Shown: one piece after another, positions 47,097 through 58,489 of the stretch
How positions within the stretch are numbered: the stretch's first letter is position 1
How the letters are laid out: each line of letters opens with the position of its first letter
The notes under the pieces: model-generated
The model's input: only the letters and a program-made list of their open reading frames with translations
What the model was told of the DNA's origin: nothing
Database searches by the model: none
Origin: Gentiana macrophylla
Lineage: Eukaryota > Streptophyta > Magnoliopsida > Gentianales > Gentianaceae
Assembly (NCBI GenBank): GCA_026214975.1
Contig: JAOBSW010000273.1
Location: 62,001-126,000, forward strand
DNA: 64,000 nt
Direction: 5' to 3'
Translations under genes and position numbers: made by a program

Positions 47097-50000
47097 TCAT
47101 CTCTTTCTAGGAATTTCTTCATCAATGCGTCCAACTTCCTTGTCTGCTAATCGCATGATTCTAGTGCTGCCACCAGCATCCGAGCGTGGAGATGCTGTTG
47201 CTTGTACTGAACGTGATTCCTGTTTAACGAGGAACCCTAAAAGTTAAAAGAAGCTAAAAGCAACCAAAGCAATTTAGAGATTTTGTAATAATTTACATAT
47301 TTGAGTACATATTATTTATGTAGAAAATCTTTTATACATGTATGCTTACTAAAGGAGTTGAAAATGCGTTATAAAAATATAAAAAACTTACAACACGGTA
47401 GGGGAACTCTTCTGCGTCAAGCATATGCAAAATCTGCCCCATCTTAGGTCTCTTGCTGGAATCCAGATCAATACATCGAAGACAGACTAACAGCACCCGC
47501 TTTAGTGCTCTTGGTGGAGGTTGAACTTGAATGCGTGGGTCTAAAAGCTCCTCTCCACGGCGATTAGCAACCAATCCTTTAAACCAGTCGACCAAGTTCA
47601 TCTGAAATTTGCATATAACCGATCACATTTTAGGGAAATGTGTTTCTGTTTAGGAAATAAATCGTGCATTTTAAACCATGTAATTTGGGATGCGCAAACA
47701 GGGTAAAGTATGTTTTAATGTTTTCACCTCTGCAGGAGGTCTGGAATAATCAACAGGGCTTCTTCCTGAAATTATTTCCATGAGGAGGATTCCAAAGCTG
47801 TATACGTCACTCCCTTCGTTAAGCATACCAGTACTTGCATAATCAGGGGAAACATATCTGCATTAACAAGTATGACAGCAATAAAACCATATGTATTTCG
47901 TAGAAAACCTTTTTTTAGTCATTGCAAAAGAGAGATCTGTAAATGAAGCTGGAGGAGCACAAACCCAAACGTTCCCATCACTCGAGTAGTCACGTAGCTT
48001 TTCTCAGGTCCTAATAACTTTGCAAGTCCAAAATCTGATACTTTGGGCTTCCATTTTCTATCCAGAAGGATGTTGCTAGATTTCACATCACGATGCACGA
48101 CTTTTGGTTCTAAGCCTTCATGCAAATATGCAAGCCTACAATGGATGACAAATAATTAGCCATTGAGGTGGAAAATAATTCCAGAGACAACCTGGGCAAC
48201 CAAATGATAGTAAGGAACAATCAATAAGCAGTTCTCTGTACAGATCAAGGGGTTCTGACATTTATTGATGAACAATTTGAAACTGAGAAACTGAAAAACT
48301 GAAAAATAAGTCTCACCTCGTGCAGTACCAATCGCAATCCTCATCCGAATCTCCCAGGTTAGGGGCTAACAGACCCTACATCGCCGTGCAACCACTGCTC
48401 CAGATTACCATTATCAACAAATTCATACACAAGCAACCTGAATAGACGCAACAAGGTAAATTAATCAGTGTTACCCAGGATAGAGGAAAAATCAACACAA
48501 AATTAGTTGACATATCGGAAGCTAAAAATATTACCTTTGAGCACCATCAACACAACAGCCAAGCAAACCTACAAGGTTCTTGTGTCTGACTTTGCCAATG
48601 GCCTCAACTTCCACTTTAAATTCCTTTTCTGCCTGTCCCCTAACAAACCATACAACAAACATTTAATATGATTTCATTTCAACCAGAGATTCTGCATTTT
48701 GTAAGAAACATGAATATCCAAAATCGCAAATCATATATAAAGGTTCATTTTTGTAGTTGACCCCATAAAATTCAAGAAAACCTTCAATGAGTAGTACTCC
48801 ATGTCATGTTAGGAAAATACTAGCAGGGTAGACTCGGGAGGTATTCAGAAGTAACCGGTTTTCATCCATCCTTATCTGTAGTAAGTTTTTCTTACCGGGA
48901 TGGGATTGTAAAATTGCATTAATAGTCTACATGGAAACGCCCCTGTAGTTTTTTATACCCAGGGTTCAGGAAAACCTTCATGAGTACTCCTTTTCATGTC
49001 AGAAAAAAAGTAGGGGTAAACTGCAAGAGGTTTACAGAAGTAATCAACTGTCATCCTCATCTGCACTAAGTTTTTCTAACTGGACTAGTCTATATGGAAA
49101 CACCCCCATTTACCTACTAGTATTCAAAACCCCGCATAATATGTAGCATAAGGACATTCACAAAAAATAAATAAAATGTAGCATAAGGACATTTGATTAT
49201 GGCTGGGTTTAGTGTGGGACAACATTGGGTACAAGAGATTCCACCCACTTTCCTTTTTTATTCTATTACCTATAGTGTTTGCACCCCCATTTACCTACTA
49301 GTATTCAATACCCTGCATAATATGTAGCAGAAGGACATTTGATTATGGTTGGGTTTAGTGTGGGACTGCATTGGGTGCAAGAGATTCCACCCACTTTCCT
49401 TTTTTATTCTATTACATATTGTGTTTGCACCTTCTTCCTTTTCAATAAATTAAGTTAATGAGCTCATATCGTGGAAATATAAGTCTCTAGAGTTTACTGT
49501 AGGTGCCAAAAATAGGTGCAAAATGTTCCACCTACTTTCCTTTTTGAGAAATGGAAGTATAAGCAATAATCCACTTACTCGTCTTGTCTACGGTGCAATC
49601 ATCTACTACCTAAGTGTTACTCACCCTACAACATCAAATAACCACCATAAGATCATGAATATGACATCACACGCCCCATATGGTCTTATGGTACATGTTT
49701 ATTCGTAGTACATTGGAACAACGCCTTTTGCTTGAGCCCAATTTCCTTTAGAATGTGAAGGTAGCAGCAACAATGTATACTGACACCAGCACGTATTATG
49801 GAAACGTAAGTGTTTTTTTGCCCTTGGGAATCAGACCTGGCCAAATGGTACAACTTATTGCACTTCCTAGTGACTAGGTAGAACCAGGGTTCGATACTCA
49901 TCCCCTCCCCCAATGTAGTAAAAAAAACTAAGTGTTTTTCTTTTGCCCCTGTTCTCTTGACCAGAAAAGAATTAGTATGACAAAAATTCAAGTCTTCAAT

Positions 50001-51202
50001 GCTTTTTGTGAATAAATAGCTATCTGCTAATGTAAAGCAACTGGGCAAAACAGTCCAGTCAAAATAGTTAGATATTCCTTCCTAGCAAATATCTTATACT
50101 CTGAAAAAATTTAAAGGGTCTGCGTTTTATATTTAAGAAAAAGGAACTAAAGCTTGCGAATCAAAACCCAAAACAAAAAAGTGCAGAGAATACAATTTAT
50201 CTAAGAGTTCTAAAGAGTAAGATGTTAAAAAAGTAGAGACAGAAAATATAAGGCAAGGAGTAAAGAAGTAAGCAACCATCTACTTTAGCTTTTTTTTAAT
50301 GAAACTGGTCAAAAGAGACAAAATTAGTCAGCATCAGAGTAACAACAAACTTAACCAAACGCAAATCAGATCTACGGATCTTCAATAATTGATCCTTTTC
50401 CCGGTGATGATTACTCAAAATCACACGCAAACTGAAGAGGTTAGTGAACAAGTTGATCAAAATCACATGTGCTAGCAGATTTTACAGATACAAAATTCAC
50501 ATACACAGAAACAATCCAAAGCAAATGTATTACAGTATTAAGAGAAATCAGGCTATGATTGTGTGATATTTGGACTCACTTGTTGTTCAGAAGTTTCTTC
50601 ACAGCTACTACAGAACCGTCTGGAAAAACGCCTTTGTATACAACACCATAGCCTCCTTCTCCGATCACATTATCTGCAGAAAAACAGTTAGTAGCAACTT
50701 CAAGCTCCTGTAAGCTGTACCAACGCCCCCAACCGAGAACCATCCCCTCCGTCGTGGAAGTAGACGCCGACACCGCCGATGAAGTCTCACTTCTGCTGAT
50801 GCTCGAATCATTACTTCCGGAACTAGCTTTCTTAACCACTGATTCAACTACGATGCTTTCCTTGATAGCTCTTCCCAGAATCGGCTTGTTTTCTCTCTCG
50901 AACTTAGAGACATCGTTTACAATCGAAATTCCAGCTCGATCCGAGTCTTTCACATCAGCGATCTCTTTGCAAACCAAAGGCAAAAGTCCAGACCTCTGCC
51001 TTGAACAAATGCGTAGCCGCTTCGTGTTTCGACTTCTACGGAGGAATAGAAAAATCAATACGAAAATGACGAGCGTAATAGCAGCAGTGAGTATGATGAC
51101 AACGTAAAGTCTAAGGCCGATAATCGGTGTCTTGGACATGAAAATGCTTTGATTACTACTACTACTACTACTACCATCGCCGCCGCCGCTGGAGACCACC
51201 AT
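47097..51202 (-). CDS. Receptor-like Ser/Thr kinase, At4g34500-like
   Basis: Plasma-membrane kinase without a large ectodomain. Seven exons: 50580-51202, 48535-48639, 48317-48437, 47965-48135, 47728-47857, 47392-47601, 47097-47219. A Ser-rich start precedes one membrane helix ([20 protein letters not shown]). The kinase has [24 protein letters not shown] and DFGLAK. Two single-base losses break the frame as read: in exon 3 (GTTAGCCCCTAACC needs one more C for SPLTWE) and at the exon 3/4 junction (one G short of RGLAYLHEG). With both restored it would be 494 aa. The activation-segment (A/S)PE motif is SPD. All other borders and phases are clean, so sequence error is as likely as pseudogenisation. 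It converges on P450 copy B. Confidence 0.8.
48640..50579 (-). other. Kinase intron 1 with duplications and SINE
   Basis: This 1.94-kb intron holds two local duplications. About 48770-48945 recurs at 48965-49110 (AAAACCTTCA(A)TGAGTA... AACACCCC). A block with GATTATGG(C/T)TGGGTTTAGTG and onward occurs at 49105-49283 and 49283-49427. A SINE-like insertion lies at 49824-49928. ORFs inside the intron are chance. Confidence 0.7.
49824..49928 (+). mobile_element. SINE-like insertion in kinase intron
   Basis: A-box-like TGGCCAAATGGTA (49838-49850) and B box GGTTCGATACT (49888-49898) are followed by a short A run. Similar flanks (TAAGTGTTTTTTTGCCC at 49807-49823 and TAAGTGTTTTTCTTTTGCCC at 49929-49948) look like a target duplication that has since changed. 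Confidence 0.7.
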
Positions 51203-52242
51203 CGTCGAAATCGATATCGAATGCTAGAGCCAAGATGATGAAAAAATGCTGGAGCCTGGTGCTCTGCGTTTAATATGGTAAGCGTGCTTACGCTCTCCGC
51301 ATTAATGGAAGTGTGTGAGAAATGTGGAATGTTTATTTACTGACTTGTGTGGGAATTCTAAAATTGGAAGGGTTTTTGTTGAGGAGACAACTACCGCTCT
51401 CAACGGATACTTTTAAAAGCAGCCAGGGCCAAAGGTGGGAGAAGGAAAGTGTGTGGGGTTACATGTTATTAATGCCAAACGAGCACTAATAGAGGCGGAA
51501 CCTATTTGATACAACATGATATACTATCAACGAAGGTGAGGCTTAGGGATGACTAATGATACTCAACGCGTGTCAAAACGTGTATTTACACCGTTGATCG
51601 TGATATATATATTAATGATTAATGAGTTTATATTAAAATCAACGATGTAGATACACGTTACGGTCGTTGTGTCCGTATCATTGTTCGTAAAAAATTATGT
51701 CGTGTTATTCATTGTGTCAAATTGGTTGAAACTCTATTATTCCTCATGGTGAATTACCTTTCAAAAAATAAATGGCAAATTTTTTTGTTGAGATAATTAT
51801 TCTTGATCGAATTAATGCGTTCCACAGTTTTCTGAAAATGGGAAATAGTGTGTGCACATTTGTGTAGTGCATTTGTCGTTACTTGCTTCACCCCCATTGG
51901 TTAAAGTCATAAACTATTTATTGTGTTGGGTCCTAATAAAATGTGTAGTGTTGATTGTGTTGTATAAGATATTGTGGTAAAAAGCTTAGTGGATGTATCA
52001 CTACTCCTGAAAATTTCATCTATTTCGTGCCACATAAGATAAATTATTTGCACTTCTTCATTATCCGGTTGGAAAATGGCGTTAAAAATCTGTAAAAAAA
52101 AATGCAACCGCAGCTTTTGTAAGAAATCTTCCAATATATCCCAAACGGCTTGCGAAATTTCACAATAAAAAATTCAATGTCGCGTAGTCTCTTCTTAACT
52201 ATAACAAATTTTGACATAAAGTATCGACGGACTTGGTCCATC
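51203..52242. other. Kinase upstream region, no gene
   Basis: Presumed promoter and 5' UTR of the kinase, then gene-free DNA. No specific element was identified with confidence. Confidence 0.45.
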
Positions 52243-52243
52243 C

Positions 52244-52274
<31 letters not shown>

Positions 52275-52690
52275 ATGGAGGAAAAATGGAATCCTCCAAG
52301 CATTGGTAGATTTAAACTCAATGTTGACGCTGCTTTTGATGAAAATATGGTTGCGGTTAGAGGTATCCTCCGGGACACTAATGGGCGGATGGAGGAAACT
52401 AGAAGGATGTTTCGACGTGCTAATAGGTGAGACTCTCGCTATGTACCATGCCATGGTTTTTACTCTCATCTAGGTTTCTTCAAAGCCTGTTTTGAGAGAG
52501 ACTCACTTCTGATCCATAATCACCTCACTGACCCCTCTAAAGACCTTTTGCCTATTGGTGGTATAATTGAAGATTGTCGTCAAGTGTTGCCGGTGTTTGT
52601 TTCAATTTCATTTTCTTTGTTAAATGGCAAGGAAATATCCATGCCCAACTATTAATTTAGAGAAACGCTTCATCTTGTTGGATGTGTGGA
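52244..52690 (+). mobile_element. LINE RNase H fragment
   Basis: After an A run of about 29 bases, the frame reads NPPSIGRFKLNVDAAFDENM, then VRGILRDTNGRM, and in another frame ACFERDSLLIHNHLTDPSKD, then VKWQGNIHAQ. This is the RNase H domain of plant LINEs with at least one frameshift. It is a dead fragment. Confidence 0.75.
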
Positions 52691-52810
52691 GCGAGGGTTT
52701 CACCACCTCTATGTCCACAACAAACTAGCACATCACATCGTGTATTATCGATTATGATGAGACATTAATATATCAATTCATTGTACACCGCAATTAATGG
52801 TATAAGATGT

Positions 52811-53292
52811 TGTGATATCCTACATTGGTTGTGGGAAGCACATTACCACAAGTCACGAGACATATATGCTTGTCATTAACTCGGGCAAAGCGCTTTTAGA
52901 CCAAACGATAGCGAGCCATGAGCGGCTCAAGCGATTGGCCGGACCATTTATGGCTTTCATTTAACGCTACTGAGTCCGATTCTGAGGCGTTACATGAGAA
53001 TGAGTATATCAGAAATTATCAGGCGATCAGCATAGTGCCACATCTTGCTGAGGTGGGCGGTGGGGACCACCTCTAGATCCTCCAGTGAGGCGAAGCCCAG
53101 GATAAGTCGTGGCCAAGTCCCGACAAGGACGCTAGTCCCTTCTAAGGGAGTGAGAATGTGATATCTCACATTATTGTGGGGAAAGCAAATTACCAACTTA
53201 TAAGTGTGATACATAAATATCTTGTCAAGTCGATTTAGCTCTTTTAGACCATTTATGACTCATTTAGCGCTACCAGGTCCGGAGGCGTTACA
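52811..53292 (+). mobile_element. TRIM retrotransposon with 5-bp TSD
   Basis: Direct repeats 52811-52994 and 53157-53292 both start TGTGATATC(C/T)(T/C)ACATT and end GGCGTTACA. The 164-bp interior ends with a purine tract AAGGGAGTGAGAA. The 5-bp target duplication GATGT is perfect (52806-52810, 53293-53297). No coding capacity. The second LTR lacks about 50 bp of the first. Confidence 0.85.
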
Positions 53293-53714
53293 GATGTGTT
53301 ATGTTTTTTGACGTATCGATTTTGTTGTGAAGCGTAGCATTAGTCTATAAATTTAGGGTATGATAAACAAAAATATAATAAATATTTCATTGTATTCTTG
53401 GACAAACCAAAATAGTTAATGACTTATAATTCGGGACGAAAATGCTATTTGAAGCCCATGAGTTTAAAATAACTAAACACCACCCATGTCAAATTTCCGA
53501 TGCCATGTCTCACATTTTATAAAGTTTTTGTTTTTATTTTTATTCAAGAACAAGTAACTTAAAATTGTCTCACTCCGTCGGTGACAAATGAAAAGAAAAC
53601 ATGGTTGGTGAGAAGATATTGGTATAATTGCTTGTTTGTCCAATTTGTAATTTTTTTTTTTAATCCAAGTTTCTTTCTTGTTTGTCCAATCTGTAATTCA
53701 ATGAATATACACCC

Positions 53715-54573
53715 TGTTGGACAATCTTGTTCATAAACAAAATAAAATACAACTAAAACGGAATACAATAAAATCGAATTACAATTGCAAAGGAAACGGA
53801 AAAAGGATATATGATCCAGAAGCGCGTGTTGCATACGCTTCTTAAGACTAATTCGTCCCCTCTCACCTTCGTGTGCCGTGAGCTTCATGGGGCGTTAATC
53901 TCCCCAGGATAGAACGGATAGCAATGACAGAAGCACAACGCCTTCAATTGCTTAAGAACCTTGTAGTTTGAACTCTCGGTTTTCATGTAGAAAAGAAGTA
54001 AGAAGAAGCAGATTGCTGGTATTATTTTTTTAGAACTGATCAAGAAGTCTGTTTATATAGGCTTTATCATGCAGAGAAGAGATGGGAACTGATGGAATAC
54101 AAAAAATGAATCATTATTTCGAAATGAATGTCATCAAAGCTCAGGATTTGAACAGGCACACATCTGCCATAAGTGTAGTCGGTTGGAAGGTCTACGAATT
54201 ATCATTATTGATTCGAAAAATAAAGGTTCGAGTTGCAAAACCGAACCTTCGCGGGAGCCTTTGAATCGAAATTTGCATTCGTGTCCGCGGGACGCGCGCT
54301 CGCACACAAGTTCAAGCCGAAATCCGGATGGATTTACACCATCCCCTGCGTCTGCGCGTAGAGAACGTTGTATAAAGTTGGTAAATTCTTACCACTACAC
54401 TAATACAACATCATATATATGTTGGTTCTTTTCCTTCCTTCCTTCCAACGTGGGAGAAATTGGTTTCTCCAATTTTCCCTTTATTACTAACACTTTCCAT
54501 TCACCACTTAGGCCCAATAGGCCCAATATGACATATCATTTAACATATCCATTTTAACCATCATTTTCCAACA
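53715..54573 (-). repeat. Solo LTR
   Basis: An 859-bp sequence with inverted tips TGTTGGA/TCCAACA and no internal domain on either side. Minus orientation is preferred because TGTTGGAAAATGATGG with GGCCCAAT words resembles Copia LTR starts. The flanks CACCC and TACCC match at four of five bases. It abuts the left target duplication of the RPL35 retrogene. Confidence 0.65.
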
Positions 54574-54585
54574 TACCCTACTACT

Positions 54586-55193
54586 TTTTTTTTTTTTTTT
54601 TTTTTTGCAGATAAAAAAGATTTCATCATAAATTTAATATCTTGAACAACATTCGAAGAAGAAGAAGACGCCAAGAGTTGCGTAATACAAAAAAACTTAA
54701 CTGCAAAAGGGGTTTCTTAAACGAAACACAAATATTTCAAACAAACAAAACAGGGTGTCATGCAAAACCCTAGACTTTGATGGCAAACTTCCTCAAGGGA
54801 AAGTACATCTCTTTTTTCTTCTGCCTTTCAGTCTTCAAAGAGGCCTGATGTTTGGTCAGACGTCTGCGGATGGCTCTGGTTTTCTTAGGACACATGTCCA
54901 GGGGCAAATATTTCTTGTTCTTGTAGACCTCCCTAAGAGCAGACTTTTGCTTCTGGGAAATGACAGTCAATACCTGGGCAATTGATAGCCTGACTACCTT
55001 GATTTTGGAAAGCTTGTTAGGAGCGCCGCCGGTGACCTTAGCGACGCGAAGAAGAGCAAGCTCTACCTTCAGATCCTTCAGCTGCGCCAGCAACTCAGCC
55101 TTCGATTTGTTCCGCAACTCATGAACCTTGATTCTCGCCATTTCCTCCGACTGCAGAATTACTTCAGTGGCTGCTGCTGCTCGTCTTCTGATT
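54586..55193 (-). mobile_element. Processed RPL35 retrocopy unit
   Basis: A spliced mRNA copy: about 50 bp of 5' UTR, the complete ORF, 3' UTR, and a poly(A) tail seen as a T run at 54586-54606. It is bounded by the direct repeat TACCCTACTACTT (54574-54586 and 55194-55206). These are the marks of LINE-mediated retroposition. Confidence 0.9.
54770..55141 (-). CDS. RPL35: 60S ribosomal protein L35 (uL29), intronless retrogene
   Basis: A cytosolic large-subunit ribosomal protein that sits at the polypeptide exit tunnel. The 123-codon frame starts [20 protein letters not shown], includes [19 protein letters not shown] and ends [12 protein letters not shown]. Length and sequence fit plant RPL35 throughout. 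Plant RPL35 genes are normally split by introns; this copy has none and carries a poly(A) tail and target duplication. The frame is intact, with a few changes at conserved sites (LDMCPKKT where LDLRPKKT is usual). It has no evident native promoter, but a solo LTR lies at its 3' side. It may be young, or kept by selection. Confidence 0.95.
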   Translation of the reverse strand: MARIKVHELRNKSKAELLAQLKDLKVELALLRVAKVTGGAPNKLSKIKVVRLSIAQVLTVISQKQKSALREVYKNKKYLPLDMCPKKTRAIRRRLTKHQASLKTERQKKKEMYFPLRKFAIKV

Positions 55194-55370
55194 TACCCTA
55201 CTACTTAAATATTGTGTGCATAGAAAATTGATTATAGTTTCTTGAAGAAGGAACAAGTCAAAGTGAAGCATATATGGAGGGATGAGCATGAGTGTGTTTC
55301 ATTATTTAGTCATGTATATTTGATAAAAATGAAAATATTTTAGTACTTGGAAATTAATATAAGAGTATAA

Positions 55371-56334
55371 GAGCACTCGTATCAGATATTTTTAACGAAT
55401 ACTCTATTATACAGTTTTAAATACATATTTTTTACTTTCTGAATCTTTATTTAAGATGAATCGATCGATTTCTTTATTTTACTAACGCGGAAGATATAAA
55501 AGAAAATTTCTGAGAATATGTAGTTTGCAGTGAGGCCGGTACCTGGCATATTTTGGGCTTAATGTCAAGTCAGAATTAGGTCTTTTAATTGAATTTTTTG
55601 TTTTGAAAAACATACTTATCGCATTTTTACATTAAAGTAAATACAAAATTCAATTTATTGATAACTTAAAACATCGCCTACAAAGTAGTCTTTTCTAGCA
55701 TATTTAGAAACCAAAATTCATACGTATACACAAACAAAATGATATATAAAATAATATATTCTTTTTAATTTCTATTGTTTTCAAACAAAAAATTAATAAA
55801 ACTTGTTTGTATGTCTGATTTTTTTTTTGCCAAGTAAATTTGTTTATTGGGTCATTTTGTTAGATATTTTTTTCATAAATATTTTTTGTAATCGCTTGCA
55901 TATGAGTTGCCGAACGAAATAATGTTATCAGTCATGAAGGAATATGCATTTTCGGATTTTCAGATACATGCATTTTCGAACTGATATATCTTTAAGCTTT
56001 CGTGTGAGGTTGCGACGCTTTCATCGGTGAGCAATGATAACCCTATCCTTTCGTGCAAGGAGTGACTCTATTGGATTAAAAAAATTAGGCCTTTATCAAA
56101 AAAAAAAAAAAAACATAATATATTAGGTTGGATCGGATTGAATCTACACTTTAATTTTTTTTTCTTTTAATAAACACGTATCAGTTGAGGCTTAAGACGG
56201 ACGTTCTCCTACTCACATGAGGACCGACCCTGGTTTGCAGTAGAAAATAGAATATCTACTACAGTTTTATTTTTTCGATTGAAATCTCTATAATAGAGTT
56301 TTTGAATAATTTACGGTATCTAATGCAAGTGCTC
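55371..56334. mobile_element. PIF/Harbinger-type non-autonomous element
   Basis: Ends GAGCACTCGTATCAGATA and the complement of the right end, GAGCACTTGCATTAGATA, form an 18-bp terminal inverted repeat with four mismatches. The flanking TAA (55368-55370, 56335-56337) fits the 3-bp TWA target. Length is 964 bp and there is no transposase frame. Related AT-rich text is seen in the introns of both P450 genes (about 3000-3130 and 44930-45130). Confidence 0.75.
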
Positions 56335-56573
56335 TAAGCATAATCCACTAAAAATAAAAGTACTTAAGAAAAATCAAGCAGCGGCTATCGTCAAGGGACT
56401 TAGGATTCTAATTTTATGAAGGACCTTCCCGTTATTTCTTTTGAAAATATTGTTTCTCATTTTGGACATTATCACTATGTAAGAATACGACGTTTTTGTC
56501 ATATAAGCAAAAATAATGGTGCATTGGCATAAGTATCAAGAGTTATAATTAAACTACTTCCATTATACATGTT

Positions 56574-56969
56574 AAAATTAGGGGGAATGAGGGAGAAGGA
56601 CATAAATATTTCATCAATTGAGTAGAAAGACAGTTTTTTGAAACTTTTAGATAAAAGAAAAACTATTTATTCATTATCGAAATTCACGTGTTCGAAATTC
56701 ATTATTTAAATTAATTGTGAAATTCATTTGTCGAAATTCACTAATTTTCAAAATTCATAAATCGAAATTCACTAATTTTCGGGATTCATTTGTCGAAATT
56801 CATTATCGAAATTCACCGATTTGGGATTCATTGAGGAGATTCACCGATTTTGGGATTATTTGTTTGTCTTCCCCATTATAAAATTTATGCGATTTGTCAT
56901 TCTCCCTATAAAAATATATGTAGTTGTCGCATTCTTAAAAATATTTGATTGTGTCTTATCCCTAATTTT
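56574..56969 (+). mobile_element. ATTCAC-rich inverted-repeat element, copy 3
   Basis: Starts AAAATTAGGGGGAATGAGGG and ends GTGTCTTATCCCTAATTTT. The core is a degenerate array of TCGAAATTCAC words. Best preserved ends of the family in this window. Confidence 0.7.
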
Positions 56970-57014
56970 CCATTAAAATTATTATGAACTGCCTGTTGAA
57001 CAAACTCCACAAGA

Positions 57015-57131
57015 CCCGGCCTTGGCCCATTACCCTAGTGGTAAAGACCCGGGCTCCGGTGGTGGAGAGCCGGGTTCGAATCCCCCCACCCCTCCTTTCG
57101 TATCTGAAAAAAAAAAAAAAAAAAAAAAACA
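57015..57131 (+). mobile_element. tRNA-derived SINE with poly(A) and TSD
   Basis: The head has A-box-like TACCCTAGTGGTA and B box GGTTCGAATCC (57073-57083). The body ends TCCTTTCGTATCTG and a run of about 25 A. A 16-bp target duplication AACAAACTCCACAAGA is perfect (56999-57014, 57132-57147). This is a young insertion. Confidence 0.95.
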
Positions 57132-57147
57132 AACAAACTCCACAAGA

Positions 57148-58489
57148 TAAATATAAAGAGGATTAATTACATCATAGTCAAAAGTAGATGTTATCATTGT
57201 ATTTATATAAGTGACCTGCATAAACTTATATTATTTTAGTGTTAATATTTACTCATTTACAACCTTGTGGTTACGATCTGTTTTTTTTAGTATTAATGAA
57301 TCCTTTCGTTTCTAAAAATAAAATAAAATAAAATAAAAAAAATAAATAAATAAATACCTTGTGGTTATTTAAGAATTTATACCTTTGATTCAACCAATGA
57401 AACTCGTATTTTTCCACTCTTAAATTTAACATGGTACCATAGTCATGATATGATTTCTCCTTCATTTATTTTATGCATTGCACCAAGTCTGATATTCTAG
57501 AGTCAATGACTCGCACACCTCCACTCTCAACTACTCTTCCAAACCTTGTTCCCTCTTCATCTTATTATGCTCCTTCAATCTTCCTCACAAAACTTAAACG
57601 ACAAAATAAAGGTTGTGTTGTAAATATTATCAAATAAAGGTTGTAGTTCAAAGAAATATTGGAAGGATAGCCCATCAATCTCTAGTAACGTGGGTTGGGA
57701 AGTTAATTAATTTGATAGGGTACATTTATTCTCGTGTTAGTTATGAGGGAGACGTCTTTAGTAGCTATATGCGAGTAGAAGTACCGGTTCATCTTTCATT
57801 GGAGTCGAAGGTGTAGAACATTTACTATCTTGCTCATTTTCTTTTGATATATCCTTATTATCCCTTCGGTTAGCCAATTCCCGAGTCTAACGTTACAAGC
57901 TTGCAAGTCCTGCCCGATCTATCTCCTTGACTCTGAATGCCTCGATTAGTGGAGATTGGTATCATTCTTAAGCTTATGGGTTGCATTTTACGAGTTCTGC
58001 ATGCATGATTTCATAATTTGATTGCTTCATAACAAATCTAAGGAATATTCACACACACACTCCGCTATAATCTTTGATCACGATAACCGTACGTTTATAG
58101 TTTTCCTTAGTTGCATTACCTAGTTGAGCATCCAGTTCCCGACGTTGCATTATCTTAACTATACCACTAGTTATTTTATCGCTTGTTTGCTCGAGGCGAG
58201 CAAAAGCTAAGTGAAGTGGTTGATGTATGTCAACCGGATGATCATATCCCACGTTATTTTTCCCTATTCTCTAGTATATAGTGATAATTCGCTTCAATTA
58301 TAGTGAAATCATGTATAAATCGAATCACTTTTATTTTAGTATAAAGCGCAATAATTATCAACATTTTACCATAGTTCGACTAGTTTTATTTCATTCTCGG
58401 AATTACTCGTGGCATTTTCATTTTGATATTTTTCAGTAATTACAAGTGTGGAATATAAGAATCGAACACGGAACGACTTATTAAGCGGG
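57148..58489. other. Gene-free region
   Basis: AT-rich, with A/T simple sequence at 57310-57355 and a (CA)n run at about 58051. No coding frame with recognisable content. Confidence 0.5.

Noticed and set aside
49686..50048. 120-codon minus-strand ORF
   Set aside because: Lies in kinase intron 1 and runs through the SINE-like insertion; no family features.
52044..52473. Overlapping 141- and 107-codon ORFs around a long A run
   Set aside because: They read through poly(A)/poly(T); only the LINE RNase H frame is meaningful.
54183..54557. 124-codon ORF on the plus strand
   Set aside because: Inside the solo LTR, with no recognisable domain.
57073..57083. tRNA gene suggested by B box GGTTCGAATCC
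   Set aside because: No cloverleaf or acceptor stem; poly(A) tail and target duplication show a SINE.
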